Assembly (NCBI RefSeq): GCF_004799325.1 | Contig: NZ_SSMD01000003.1 | Span: forward strand, 124,001 to 188,000 | Direction of reading: 5' to 3' | Length of the DNA stretch: 64,000 nt | Source of the DNA: Thalassobius vesicularis | Lineage (GTDB): Bacteria; Pseudomonadota; Alphaproteobacteria; Rhodobacterales; Rhodobacteraceae | Shown here: positions 46,387 to 55,374 of the stretch, piece by piece | Position numbering within the stretch: position 1 is the first letter of the stretch | Layout: each line of letters begins with the position of its first letter | Notes under the pieces: generated by a model | Database searches by the model: none | What the model saw: only the letters and a program-made list of their open reading frames with translations | Told to the model about the DNA's origin: nothing | Translations under genes and position numbers: made by a program

Positions 46387-46968
46387 TTAGCTGCGGCGCG
46401 CCCGCCACGCGGCCCAGGCCTCGGGCGTGTCCAGATCGGTCAGCGCGTGCTCTTCGGGCAGGGGCACCAACAGCACCCGCGCGCGATGCCGCACGATGAC
46501 TGAGCGCGCGCCTTCGTCGCCACGCAACTCCTGCAACTCGCGCAACAAATCCTGCGGAAAGATCACCGGATGCCCCGGTACGCCCCCGGCACTGGCCCCA
46601 CGAGTAATCGCGCCCGGCCGATGCGCCGCCCAAACCTTGGCCAGATCGGCCGCCTCAAGCTCAGGCATATCCGCCGGCAGGATCATCACCTCACCCGCAT
46701 CCGCCAGCACCGCCACCCCACGCCGGATCGAGGCAGACATCCCCTCATCGGCATCCGGTACCCAAACCGGCTCGACCCCGCCCAAACAGGCCACACGCGG
46801 ATGCCCCGGCCCCGGTAAACAGACCAACACACGCCCAGCCACCGCCTCAGCCCGCTCACGCATAAGCTGCAGCAAAGGCACACCGTCCACATCCTCCAGC
46901 AACTTGTCGCGCCCATCTCCCATCCGAGACGACCGCCCCGCCGCCAGGATCAGCACATTCCGCATCAT
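46387..46968 (-). CDS. MocA/MobA-like nucleotidyltransferase (molybdenum cofactor)
   Basis: A 193-residue NTP-transferase-fold protein. NVLILAAGRSSRMGDGRDKLL is the nucleotide-binding loop; ILPADMPEL and GVPGHPVIFP are the metal and acceptor segments typical of molybdenum cofactor cytidylyltransferases (MocA family). The start is the ATG at 46968 with GAAGG upstream. A CTP-using role on molybdopterin is likely but not certain. It converges on the second RTX-Hint gene with a 4-base gap. moaC and moeA of the same pathway are 40 kb away. Confidence 0.85.
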   Translation of the reverse strand: MMRNVLILAAGRSSRMGDGRDKLLEDVDGVPLLQLMRERAEAVAGRVLVCLPGPGHPRVACLGGVEPVWVPDADEGMSASIRRGVAVLADAGEVMILPADMPELEAADLAKVWAAHRPGAITRGASAGGVPGHPVIFPQDLLRELQELRGDEGARSVIVRHRARVLLVPLPEEHALTDLDTPEAWAAWRARRS

Positions 46969-46989
46969 CACTGCCTTCTTTCTGATCAC

Positions 46990-47055
46990 AAATACTCCCG
47001 CCGGAGGCCCGGAAAATCACCGATTTTCCGGTCAAAATTCTTTGCAAGAATTTTG
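46990..47055 (-). repeat. Intergenic 3' element, copy 3, downstream of the CNNM/CorC gene
   Basis: AAATACTCCCG (46990-47000) corresponds to the lead block of copies 1 and 2. A 10-bp stem CCGGAAAATC (47009-47018) with GATTTTCCGG (47022-47031) follows; it keeps the GAAAATC/GATTTTC core with different but paired outer bases. The G-rich stem of the other copies is replaced by CAAAATTCTT (47033-47042) with AAGAATTTTG (47046-47055), as seen after nrdJ. It lies just after the CNNM gene stop. Confidence 0.65.
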
Positions 47056-47068
47056 CACCCAACCGAAC

Positions 47069-48379
47069 TCACAAGGGCCGTATCTTCAGCTTGGTGACAC
47101 GGTTGCCCTCGCGGCTGCGCACCTCGAAGCGGAAGCCGTGGAAGTTGAAGACCTGCCCCACCTCGGGGATCATCTGCGCCTCGTGGATCACCAGTCCGGC
47201 GATCGTGTTGGCCTCTTCGTCGGGCAGCGCCCAGTCGGTGGCGCGGTTCAGGTCGCGGATCGTCATCGCGCCTTCGACCACGTATTGGCCGTCCTTCGTT
47301 TTCTGGATCGGGTGGGCGGCGTCCGGGTCGAACTCATCCGTGATCTCGCCCACGATCTCTTCCAGGATGTCCTCCAGCGTGATCAGCCCCTCAAGCGAGC
47401 CATACTCGTCCACCACCATCGCGAAATGGGTGCGGCGGCGAAGGAACTGGCGCATCTGGTCGTCCAGCGTCGTGGTGTCGGGCACGAAATAGGGCGGGCG
47501 GATCACGTCCTGGATCTTGAACGCGTCCAGCCCCTTCGCCTCGGGCCCATAGGCCAGCTTGTGCATCGCGCGCAGCAGGTCCTTGGCGTGGACCACGCCG
47601 ATGATGTTGTCCTGATCGCCCTTGAAGACGGGCAGGCGGGTGTAATTGCTCTGCAGACATTGCGACAGGATCGCATCCGGCGCGTCGTCGGCGTTGACCA
47701 TCTCGATCTGGCTACGGTGGAGCATGATTTCCTCCACCGCCCGTTCGCTCAGGTCCAGCGCGCCCAGGATACGGTCGCGGTCTTCTTTTTCGACCACGCC
47801 TTCGGAGTGGCCCAGATACAGCGCGCCCGCGATTTCCTCGCGCACGGCCAGGATGTGGCTGTCAGGATCGGCCTGCACGCCAAAGACGCGCAAAACGCCC
47901 CGGACCAGCCAGCGCACGGCCGTCACCACGGGGGCGAAGACCATGATCAGCGCCTGAATGGGGCGCGACACGCCTGCCGCGGCACGTTCGGCATTGGTGA
48001 TGGCATAGGTCTTGGGCAGCACCTCGGCAAAGATCAGCACCAGCAGCGTCATCACCAGCGTCGCCAGCGCCACGCCGCTTTCGCCAAAGGCCCGCGTGAA
48101 CAGCGAGGTCGCCAGCGACGCCGCCAGGATGTTCACCATGTTGTTGCCCAGCAGGACCGAGCCGATCAGCCGCTCGTTATCCTCGGTGATTTTCAGTGCG
48201 CGTTCCGCCCCGGCCGATCCCTTATCGGCCTGCGCGCGCAGTTTCCCGCGCGAGGCGGCGGTCAGCGCGGTCTCGGAGCCCGAGAAAAACGCCGACAGCA
48301 ACAGCAACAGCAGGATCGACGCGGCGGTGATCCAGAAGGCACTGTCATACACGGTGTCCAGAACGGGGGCGGTTTCCAT
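47069..48379 (-). CDS. CNNM/CorC-HlyC-family membrane protein
   Basis: A 436-residue protein of the CNNM transporter family, associated with magnesium or cobalt transport. The N-terminal transmembrane domain contains LLLSAFFSGSETALTAASRGKL and NNMVNILAASLATSLF. Two CBS motifs follow (about 195-330, including SQIEMVNADDAPDAIL and DEYGSLEGLITLEDILEEIV). A C-terminal CorC_HlyC domain ends the protein (VEGAMTIRDLNRATDW, FNFHGFRFEVRSREGNRVT). The start is the ATG at 48379 (METAPVLD); upstream codons to 48448 overlap the divergent gene's leader. Confidence 0.9.
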   Translation of the reverse strand: METAPVLDTVYDSAFWITAASILLLLLLSAFFSGSETALTAASRGKLRAQADKGSAGAERALKITEDNERLIGSVLLGNNMVNILAASLATSLFTRAFGESGVALATLVMTLLVLIFAEVLPKTYAITNAERAAAGVSRPIQALIMVFAPVVTAVRWLVRGVLRVFGVQADPDSHILAVREEIAGALYLGHSEGVVEKEDRDRILGALDLSERAVEEIMLHRSQIEMVNADDAPDAILSQCLQSNYTRLPVFKGDQDNIIGVVHAKDLLRAMHKLAYGPEAKGLDAFKIQDVIRPPYFVPDTTTLDDQMRQFLRRRTHFAMVVDEYGSLEGLITLEDILEEIVGEITDEFDPDAAHPIQKTKDGQYVVEGAMTIRDLNRATDWALPDEEANTIAGLVIHEAQMIPEVGQVFNFHGFRFEVRSREGNRVTKLKIRPL

Positions 48380-48446
48380 CTTTGTCCATCTCTTTGGCTT
48401 CGCTAGGGTTATGGGGGGCAATGCCCCCCGGTTCAAGGGAGTCGCC

Positions 48447-49250
48447 ATGAAGATCAGTGATTTGGGACGGCTGGAGGGCCCGATCGTGCTGTTTGGCGGG
48501 CCCTATTCCAACCGGCACGCCTTGTCCGCGCTTTTGGCGATCGGGCAGGGGCAGTCGCTGCTGTGCACCGGCGACATCTGCGCCTACGGCGCCGACGCCC
48601 GCCCTTGTGTCGATCTGATCCGCGCCAGCGGGATGCCCGTCGTCGCCGGCAATGTCGAGCACCAGCTGGCCACCCGCGCCCAGGATTGCGGCTGCGGGTT
48701 TGACGAGGGCACGGCCTGCGATCTGGCCTCGCGCGGGTGGTTCGCCCATGCCGACGTCCAGATGACCGACGACGCCCGCGCCTGGATGGCGGGGTTACCC
48801 GACATCGCCGTCTTTACCCACTCCGGGCGGCGCTATGCGGTGATCCACGGCGGGGTCAGCGCCAACAACCTGTTCCTGTGGTCCTCCACGCCCGAGGACG
48901 TGCTGAGGCACGAACTGGACCAGTTGCACGCCCATGTCGGCCCGGTCGATGGCGTGATCTGCGGCCATAGCGGCATCGCGTTCCAGCGCCGCGTGGACGG
49001 GGTCGACTGGATCAATGCCGGGGTGATCGGGATGCCCCCGAATGATGGTGATGCGCGCACGGAATATGCCGTTCTCAGCGATGGGCAGGTCAGCTTTCAC
49101 CGTCTGGCCTATGACCACCACGGCGCGGCACGGGCGATGCAAGAGGCCGGTCTGATCCAAGGCTATGAACAGGCGCTGCTGACCGGCCACTGGCCCTCGC
49201 AGGACATCCTGCCGCCTCAGCTGCGGCGCGGCTCTTTCGCCAGCGGGTGA
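48447..49250 (+). CDS. Metallophosphoesterase-fold protein with altered first motif
   Basis: A 267-residue calcineurin-like phosphoesterase-fold protein. Motifs visible are LLCTGDICAYG (GD motif), VVAGNVEHQLA (GNxE), AVIHGGVS and VICGHSG. The usual first DxHG motif is replaced by LFGGPYSNRHA, so one metal-ligand pair is absent. Possibly the family works with an altered metal site or is non-catalytic. A DCGCGFDEGTACD cysteine-rich segment (about residues 78-90) is unusual for the fold. The ATG at 48447 has AAGGGA upstream. The 3' end overlaps xerD by 34 bases. Confidence 0.75.
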   Translation: MKISDLGRLEGPIVLFGGPYSNRHALSALLAIGQGQSLLCTGDICAYGADARPCVDLIRASGMPVVAGNVEHQLATRAQDCGCGFDEGTACDLASRGWFAHADVQMTDDARAWMAGLPDIAVFTHSGRRYAVIHGGVSANNLFLWSSTPEDVLRHELDQLHAHVGPVDGVICGHSGIAFQRRVDGVDWINAGVIGMPPNDGDARTEYAVLSDGQVSFHRLAYDHHGAARAMQEAGLIQGYEQALLTGHWPSQDILPPQLRRGSFASG

Positions 49251-50155
49251 TGCGTCAGCACCAGATCCTTCAGCCGCTCGTCCAGCACATGGGTGTAAAT
49301 CTCGGTGGTCGAGACATCCGCATGCCCCAGCAGCGTCTGGATCGCCCGCAGATCGGCCCCGTTGGCCAGCAGATGCGTGGCAAAGGCATGGCGCAGCGTG
49401 TGCGGCGTCACCATCGCGGGCGACAGGCCCGCGGCCACGGCCAGCTCCTTGATCAGCGCGAAAAAGCGGTGCCGGGTCAGGTGCCCCGCCTTACCCCGCC
49501 CGGGGAACAGGAATTTCGAGGGCGTGCGCCCCTCGGTCTTGGCGATCTCGGCCTCGGCGGCCAGATGGGCACGCCAATCGGCCAGCGCCGCGCGGGCGGG
49601 CGGGGATAGCGGCACCATCCGCTCCTTGCCGCCCTTGCCCATGATCAGCAGCATCCGCGGATCGCCGTGCGTGGCCGCCAGAGGCAGGCTCACCAGCTCG
49701 CTCACGCGCATCCCGGTGGCATAGAGCAGCTCCATCAGGCAGGTGTTGCGCAGCTGATCGGCAGGGCTGCGCCCGGTCTGGCGGGCGGCGGCCAGCAGAC
49801 GGTCGACGTCCTCGACGCTCAGCACCTTGGGCAGCTTGCGCGCCCGTCCGGGGCCGCGGATCTGGATCGCCGGGTTGTCGCTGCGCCAGCCTTCCTCGAA
49901 CGCGAAACGATACAGCTGCTTGATCGCCGACAACCGCCGCGCCCGCGTCGCTTGTGACAGGCCCTGCGCGTCGCAAAACACCAGGTATGCCTCGATATCC
50001 GCGCGGGCCAGCGTGTCGAATGCCAGCGATTTTCCGGCGCACCACTCGGCGAAATCCTTCAGGTCGCGGCCATAGGCCAGCAGCGTGTTGGTGGCGGCCC
50101 CCAGCTCGGCGGCATGGGCCTCCAACAGGGCCGAGATCCAGCGATCCGTGCTCAT
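49217..50155 (-). CDS. xerD: Site-specific tyrosine recombinase XerD
   Basis: Chromosome-dimer resolution recombinase acting at dif with XerC. The 312-residue length is normal. The N-terminal SAM-like core-binding domain (about 1-90) is followed by the catalytic domain with the Arg in ATGMRVSELVSL, HTLRHAFATHL (His-x2-Arg), LGHADVSTTEIYTHV (His and nucleophilic Tyr). No att sites or mobile genes flank it, so a housekeeping role is favoured over an integrase. It overlaps the convergent phosphoesterase gene at its 3' end and the unknown gene by 4 bases at its 5' end. Confidence 0.9.
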   Translation of the reverse strand: MSTDRWISALLEAHAAELGAATNTLLAYGRDLKDFAEWCAGKSLAFDTLARADIEAYLVFCDAQGLSQATRARRLSAIKQLYRFAFEEGWRSDNPAIQIRGPGRARKLPKVLSVEDVDRLLAAARQTGRSPADQLRNTCLMELLYATGMRVSELVSLPLAATHGDPRMLLIMGKGGKERMVPLSPPARAALADWRAHLAAEAEIAKTEGRTPSKFLFPGRGKAGHLTRHRFFALIKELAVAAGLSPAMVTPHTLRHAFATHLLANGADLRAIQTLLGHADVSTTEIYTHVLDERLKDLVLTHHPLAKEPRRS

Positions 50156-51663
50156 GGGCGTCGCCGCAGCAACAGCGCCTGCAGGGCGGCCTGACGGGCG
50201 GTATCCTCCAGCCCCAGCGCGCGGAATGCGCCCAGAGCGGCCACCAGATCCTTGGTTTCGCCCCGCATTGCACGGCCATACGCCTGCATCGCCATCAGGA
50301 TCAGTTCCCCGATCCGTCCCTCGCTCAGCGCGGCCTGCATGTCGGCGGGCAGCGTGCGCGACTGGAACCCGCTGACGATCGCGCGTTCCTGCGGCAAGGC
50401 GGCGGCGGCCGGGCGGGGGGTGCCTGCCGCGACCGAGATCAGAAAGGTCATGCCCACAAAGCGCGCCCCGTTGGTCTGGGCGATCTTCTCGTAATCTGGT
50501 GACAGCAGGCCAACCTCAAAGGCCAGCGCGGCGGCCTCGCCGGTCAGGGGCAGCTTGGCCAGATCGGCGGCGTAAAGCCGGGCAAACGGCACCTCCAGCC
50601 GGGCCGCCTGCATCGCGCGCCACGCATTCGGCAGTGCCCGCGCGACCGAGCCGGGATCGGACGCCCGCAGCGCCGTGTCAAAGCGTTGCACCGCCTCGAC
50701 CCGATCCCAGATGCCACCCGACGCGGCCGGTAGCCGTTCCGAGTAGATGCCAAGCAGCCGGTTTTCCGGCAGCGCGGCTGTCTGGGCCAGCCGTTCGGCC
50801 GCCTCGATCCGGGCCTTCCAGCCCGCAATGTCGCGCAGATCGGCCACGGCAAAGGCGCGCGGCAGCGGCGCGGTGGGCAGCGGCTCTCCCAGGGCCTCCC
50901 ACAGGCGGAACACCAGCGGCGTCGGGCGCACCGGGGGCAGGGGCAATGGCTCGCCCTCGAACTCCTCGGGGTCCAGGAAATGCGTCAGCAGCGCCTCTTC
51001 CTGCTCATTCAGCTCGCCCAGGGCGCGGGCGGTGTTCAGCGTCAGCGCCGCGGCGCGCCAATCCCCTGTCCGCGCGGTGCAAAAGATCCGCGCAGCCCAG
51101 GACGGAGCCAGCCCCTGCGCCTTCATCAACTCAGCGCAGGCCAGGTCTTCGTCCCCGGTCAGCAGCGTGGCGTTGAACCAGCGGGCGAACAGCGCCTTGG
51201 TGCTGGGTCCGGCCCGTTGCACCAGCGCCTGCGCGGGTTCCACCGCGCCCATCTCCATCAGCAGGTCCAGCCGCGTGGCTAGGAACGTGCCGTCAGGGCC
51301 GGATTGCGCGGGCGGCTCGGCCTCGGCCAGCAGCAGGGTGTAGAACAGCGACTGCATCGCCGGCAGATCAGCCAGCTTTTGCGCGCGCAGCAGCTCTTCG
51401 ATGATCGGGGCGGCGCTGGCTTGCCACAGGCTGGCGGGCAGGCCGGTGACGGCGGGCGACAACAGCCCTACCGAATCGCGAGTCGAGGCGCCCAGCGGGC
51501 TGACGGCCACCTCGGGCGTGGTCACACCCCCGGCAACGGGCGGTTCATTCGTGCGTGGCTGGATCACCGGCACCGGGTCGTTCAACCAGTCGATCGCCGA
51601 CAGCGGAGGCCCCGCCAGAGCCGTCGCCGGCCATAACAGCAGCGCCAGCCACCTAGCTTGCAT
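50152..51663 (-). CDS. Unknown exported alpha-helical protein, 503 residues
   Basis: Not recognised. The N-terminus MQARWLALLLWPATALAG is a signal peptide, so the protein is probably periplasmic. A Pro-rich stretch follows (about 30-75), then a largely helical Ala/Leu-rich region whose spacing resembles TPR or Sel1-like solenoids (ALFARWFNATLLTGDEDLACA, AARIFCTARTGDWRAAALT). It overlaps xerD by 4 bases downstream and the small membrane protein gene by 11 bases upstream, so all three are probably one operon. A scaffold or secretion-related role is possible but unsupported. Confidence 0.75.
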   Translation of the reverse strand: MQARWLALLLWPATALAGPPLSAIDWLNDPVPVIQPRTNEPPVAGGVTTPEVAVSPLGASTRDSVGLLSPAVTGLPASLWQASAAPIIEELLRAQKLADLPAMQSLFYTLLLAEAEPPAQSGPDGTFLATRLDLLMEMGAVEPAQALVQRAGPSTKALFARWFNATLLTGDEDLACAELMKAQGLAPSWAARIFCTARTGDWRAAALTLNTARALGELNEQEEALLTHFLDPEEFEGEPLPLPPVRPTPLVFRLWEALGEPLPTAPLPRAFAVADLRDIAGWKARIEAAERLAQTAALPENRLLGIYSERLPAASGGIWDRVEAVQRFDTALRASDPGSVARALPNAWRAMQAARLEVPFARLYAADLAKLPLTGEAAALAFEVGLLSPDYEKIAQTNGARFVGMTFLISVAAGTPRPAAAALPQERAIVSGFQSRTLPADMQAALSEGRIGELILMAMQAYGRAMRGETKDLVAALGAFRALGLEDTARQAALQALLLRRRP

Positions 51664-51802
51664 CCAGCTGCACCTTTTCGCGGACCTCAGTTTGCTTGGG
51701 GGAAAAATCGGCGCCCAGGAAGGGGCCCACATAGGCGTAGGCCGTCAGCCCCAGAACCCCAAGGATGACCAGGATGAACAACCATTTGATAAGACGCCCC
51801 AT
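51653..51802 (-). CDS. Small single-pass membrane protein, 49 residues
   Basis: A short gene with one transmembrane helix (MGRLIKWLFILVILGVLG and following residues) and a charged C-terminal tail (SPKQTEVREKVQLDAS), probably inner membrane with the tail outside. The start is the ATG at 51802. It overlaps the next gene by 11 bases, implying coupling to the 503-residue exported protein. The function is unknown. The lysine before the helix and the clean hydrophobic core make it a convincing small protein. Confidence 0.7.
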   Translation of the reverse strand: MGRLIKWLFILVILGVLGLTAYAYVGPFLGADFSPKQTEVREKVQLDAS

Positions 51803-51922
51803 GTTTCTGCCCGTATTGCCGTGAGTGCATTTTTCCGAACTTATAACTGGCCTTTTCCCGAAGATCACGTCATTCATCCGTGAACATTGAAAAACGGCGC
51901 AAGATGGCCGAAAAGCGCGGCG

Positions 51923-52471
51923 ATGAGCTGGAAATTGAAAAAGACGGTTGCCCTTGTGGGCATGATGGGGGCGGGCAAGACCGCAGTTGGCAAAGTACTG
52001 TCAGCGCGGCTGGGTGTGCCCTTTCTTGATTCGGACGCCGAGATCGAGGCCGCCGCAAACCGCACCGTGGCCGAGATTTTCTCGCGCGATGGCGAGCCGT
52101 TTTTCCGCGAAAAAGAAAGTCAGGTCATCCAGCGGCTGCTAGAGAACGAGCGCTGCATCCTGTCCACCGGCGGTGGTGCCTTCATGGCCGAGCGGAACCA
52201 GCAGATGATCGCCCAGAAAGGCGTGGCCGTCTGGCTGAACGCCCCGCTGGACGTGCTGTGGACCCGAGTGCGCCACAAGGATTCGCGCCCGCTGCTGCGC
52301 ACACCCAACCCGTACCAGACGCTCAAGGGGCTCTATGAAAAGCGCACCCCGGTGTATGCCCGCGCGGACCTGAGCGTCGATGTGTTGCCGAAATACTCGA
52401 TCGAGGACACCGCCGAGCTGGTCATTCAGGCGCTGCAGACCCGTCCCGACGTGCTGGAGATTGCCGAATGA
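51923..52471 (+). CDS. aroK: Shikimate kinase
   Basis: Phosphorylates shikimate in the common aromatic pathway. The 182-residue P-loop kinase has Walker A GMMGAGKTAVGK (about residues 13-24), the shikimate-binding FLDSDAEIE and STGGGAFM motifs, and the lid Arg in SRPLLRTPNPYQT. The start at ATG 51923 (MSWKLKKTVAL) is preferred over a TTG at 51887. It overlaps aroB by 4 bases. Confidence 0.95.
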   Translation: MSWKLKKTVALVGMMGAGKTAVGKVLSARLGVPFLDSDAEIEAAANRTVAEIFSRDGEPFFREKESQVIQRLLENERCILSTGGGAFMAERNQQMIAQKGVAVWLNAPLDVLWTRVRHKDSRPLLRTPNPYQTLKGLYEKRTPVYARADLSVDVLPKYSIEDTAELVIQALQTRPDVLEIAE

Positions 52472-53580
52472 TGGAAACCGTTCATGTTGGGCTGGAAGGT
52501 CGTGAATACGACATCCACATCGGCCCCGGCCTGCTTGCGCGCTCGGGCGAGTTGATCCGCCCCTTCCTCAAGCGTCCGCGTGTCGCCATCGTGTCCGATG
52601 AAAACGTCGCGGCCCTGCATCTGGATAGCCTTAAGAATGGGCTGCAAGCTGCTGGTATCTCAAGCGTTTCCATGACGCTGCCGGCGGGCGAGGGCACCAA
52701 AAGCTGGCCGCATTTCACCCGCACCGTCGAATGGCTTCTGGAACAGAAGATCGAACGTAACGACGTCGTTCTGGCCTTTGGCGGTGGCGTGATTGGCGAC
52801 CTCGTGGGCTTTGCCTCGGCCGTGTTGCGCCGGGGCGTGCGCTTCGTGCAGCTGCCCACCAGCCTGCTGGCACAGGTCGACAGCTCGGTCGGGGGCAAGA
52901 CCGGCATCAACGCGCCGCAGGGCAAGAACCTGGTCGGCGCGTTCCACCAGCCCTCGCTCGTGCTGGCCGATACCGCCGTTTTGGGCACCCTGACGGAACG
53001 CGATTTCCTGGCTGGTTACGGTGAGGTCGTGAAATACGGACTTCTGGGAGATTTTGAATTCTTTCAATGGCTTGAGGCAAATGCTTCACGTGCCGCGGCC
53101 GGTGATATGGACGCCCGTATCCACGCCGTGAAACGCTCGGTCCAGATGAAGGCCGAGATTGTCGAGCGTGACGAGACTGAACAGGGCGACCGCGCCCTGC
53201 TGAACCTGGGCCACACCTTTTGTCACGCGTTCGAGGCCGCCACCGGCTATTCCGATCGTCTTCTGCACGGCGAAGGCGTGGCGATCGGCTGTGCGCTGGC
53301 CTTCGAGGTTTCCGCCCGCATGGGTTGGTGCAGCCAAGAGGACCCCAGCCGCCTGCGTGCCCATCTGCGCGACATGAAGATGAAGGTCGATCTTGCTGAT
53401 ATTCCTGGGGAATTGCCGGATGCCGACGGTCTGATCGCGCTCATGGGGCAGGACAAAAAGGTCGTCGATGGCCAGATCCGTTTCATCATGGCGCGCGGCA
53501 TTGGCGAAGCCTTCGTGACGCAGGACGTGGACATCGCCATCGTCCGCACCGTCCTGCAAGAGGCGCTGGCCGCCCGCTAA
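52468..53580 (+). CDS. aroB: 3-Dehydroquinate synthase
   Basis: NAD- and metal-dependent cyclase making 3-dehydroquinate from DAHP. The 370-residue protein shows LAFGGGVIGDLVGFASAV (NAD loop), PTSLLAQVDSSVGGKTGIN, and metal ligands in LNLGHTFCHAFE and LLHGEGVAIGCA. It overlaps aroK by 4 bases (ATGA), the conserved aroKB pair. Confidence 0.97.
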   Translation: MMETVHVGLEGREYDIHIGPGLLARSGELIRPFLKRPRVAIVSDENVAALHLDSLKNGLQAAGISSVSMTLPAGEGTKSWPHFTRTVEWLLEQKIERNDVVLAFGGGVIGDLVGFASAVLRRGVRFVQLPTSLLAQVDSSVGGKTGINAPQGKNLVGAFHQPSLVLADTAVLGTLTERDFLAGYGEVVKYGLLGDFEFFQWLEANASRAAAGDMDARIHAVKRSVQMKAEIVERDETEQGDRALLNLGHTFCHAFEAATGYSDRLLHGEGVAIGCALAFEVSARMGWCSQEDPSRLRAHLRDMKMKVDLADIPGELPDADGLIALMGQDKKVVDGQIRFIMARGIGEAFVTQDVDIAIVRTVLQEALAAR

Positions 53581-53622
53581 GCCTCTGGTCTTTCCGATCC
53601 GGTGCGCGCTAGATTGCCCGCC

Positions 53623-55374
53623 ATGACACGGGATCTGCGCAGACGTATCGCGGTGGTGATGATCTTCCTTGCGGCCGTTCTAGGTGCCGCCGGAGGGGTC
53701 TGGCGCTATGGCTACCTGCAGGCGCTGGATCAGCTGGCCCAACGCGGCGAGGCTGACCTGACGCTGGCCGCCGACCGTCTGACCGGGCAGCTGCAACTCT
53801 ACCAGCAACTCGCCGTGCTGATGGCCAAACACCCCGCTGTTGCCGGCTACCTGTCCGGCATCCAGTCCGGCCCCTCGGATGAACTGATGCAGCAGGCCGC
53901 CGACAAGACCTCGGCGCTGGATGTGCTGCTGGTCGATCATGCCGGCTGGGTTCTGGCCTCGGCGCATGGGACCGAGCCCGCCAATCTGGCCGCCACCCCG
54001 TATTTCCGCCGTGCCATGCAGGGTGCCCTGGGCGAGGCGCATGGCCTGAACACGCAGACCGGCCGCCGCGCCTATTACTTCGCCGCCCCCGTGTTCCGTC
54101 GCAGCGGGCAGGTCGGTGGCGCGCTGATCGTCGTCGCCGATATCGACCGGGTCGAGGCCGAATGGCGCGGTGCCCGCCCCGCCGTGTTCTTCACCGACGA
54201 CAAGGGCGACGTTTTCATCACCAACCGCTCCGAGTTGCTGTTCTGGCGGCATACCCGCGCTGGCGGCCTGATGCCCCCCGATGGTCCCGAGCCGCCTTTT
54301 ACCCGCCGCGACGTGGGCGGCTATGACATCTGGTCCGAACGCTGGTCGCCTTACGTGCCGACCCGCGCGCTATATCTGCGGCGCGACCTGCCGCGCATTG
54401 GCATGACCGCCGAGGCATTGATCGACGTCGATCCCGCCATGCGTCTGGCCTGGTTGCAGGCGTCGGCCGTGGCCGTGGTGCTGCTGGCCTTTGGCGCCGT
54501 GCTGTTCCTGACGCTGGAACGCCGCCGCACGCTGGCGCTGGCCAACGCCCAGCTGGAAACCCGCGTCATCGAGCGCACCGCCGAGCTGACCCTCGCCAAC
54601 GAGGCCCTGCGCCACGAAGTCGTCGAACGCACCGCCGCCGAGGCCGCGCTGAAGAAGGCGCAGGCCGATCTGGTGCAGGCGGGCAAGTTGTCTGCGCTGG
54701 GACAGATGTCGGCGGGCATCAGCCACGAGCTGAACCAGCCCCTGATGGCGATCCAGCAATATGCCGACAACGCCACCGCCTTTCTGGAACGCGGTAAGCC
54801 CGAGACCGCCGCTCAGAACCTGACCCGCATCAGCGCGATGGCCCGCCGCATGGCTCGCATCATCAAGAACCTGCGCGCCTTTGCCCGGCAGGAATCCGAA
54901 CCCGTGGCCCGCGTCGATCTGGTCGGCGTCGTGGAATCGGCGCTTGAGCTGTCCGAACCCCGCCTGCGGCAGGACGGTATCACGCTGGACTGGACGCCCC
55001 CTAGCACCCCGCTCTACGTCATGGGCGGCGAGGTGCGGCTGGGCCAGGTCCTCGTCAACCTGATCGGCAACGCCGCCGACGCCATGTCCGGCGCGCCCGT
55101 CCGCCGGATCGAGATCGCCCTGCGCCGCGAAGGCGCGCGCATCTGCATGGACGTGGCCGACACCGGCCCGGGCATCCGCGAACCCGAACGCATCTTCGAC
55201 CCGTTCTATTCCACCAAAGAGGTCGGCGCGTCTGAGGGGATGGGCCTGGGCCTTTCCATTTCCTACGGTCTGGTCCAAAGCTTCGGCGGCGCGATCCGTG
55301 GCCGCAACCGGGCGACGGGCGGCGCGATCTTTACGGTCGAACTGACCGCCGCAACAGAGGAGCAAGCAGCATGA
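53623..55374 (+). CDS. dctB: DctB-like C4-dicarboxylate sensor histidine kinase
   Basis: A 583-residue membrane kinase. A first transmembrane helix (about 10-26), a periplasmic tandem-PAS (double PDC) sensor (about 30-270) and a second helix (about 276-300) are followed by a coiled-coil linker. The kinase core has His368 in SAGISHELNQPLMAIQQYAD, ATPase boxes NLIGNAADAM and DTGPGIREPERIF, and GMGLGLSISYGLVQ. The architecture and adjacency to a DctD-type regulator and dctPQM identify it as the dicarboxylate sensor. The stop overlaps dctD by 4 bases. Confidence 0.88.
   Translation: MTRDLRRRIAVVMIFLAAVLGAAGGVWRYGYLQALDQLAQRGEADLTLAADRLTGQLQLYQQLAVLMAKHPAVAGYLSGIQSGPSDELMQQAADKTSALDVLLVDHAGWVLASAHGTEPANLAATPYFRRAMQGALGEAHGLNTQTGRRAYYFAAPVFRRSGQVGGALIVVADIDRVEAEWRGARPAVFFTDDKGDVFITNRSELLFWRHTRAGGLMPPDGPEPPFTRRDVGGYDIWSERWSPYVPTRALYLRRDLPRIGMTAEALIDVDPAMRLAWLQASAVAVVLLAFGAVLFLTLERRRTLALANAQLETRVIERTAELTLANEALRHEVVERTAAEAALKKAQADLVQAGKLSALGQMSAGISHELNQPLMAIQQYADNATAFLERGKPETAAQNLTRISAMARRMARIIKNLRAFARQESEPVARVDLVGVVESALELSEPRLRQDGITLDWTPPSTPLYVMGGEVRLGQVLVNLIGNAADAMSGAPVRRIEIALRREGARICMDVADTGPGIREPERIFDPFYSTKEVGASEGMGLGLSISYGLVQSFGGAIRGRNRATGGAIFTVELTAATEEQAA

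Noticed and set aside
48012-48446. N-terminal extension of the phosphoesterase
   Set aside because: It overlaps the coding region of the divergent CNNM/CorC gene; the ATG at 48447 has its own ribosome site and fits the family start.
49217-50155. Tyrosine recombinase as evidence of an integrated element
   Set aside because: It matches housekeeping XerD, no attachment repeats or mobile genes flank it, and neither tRNA in the window has a nearby duplicated 3' end.
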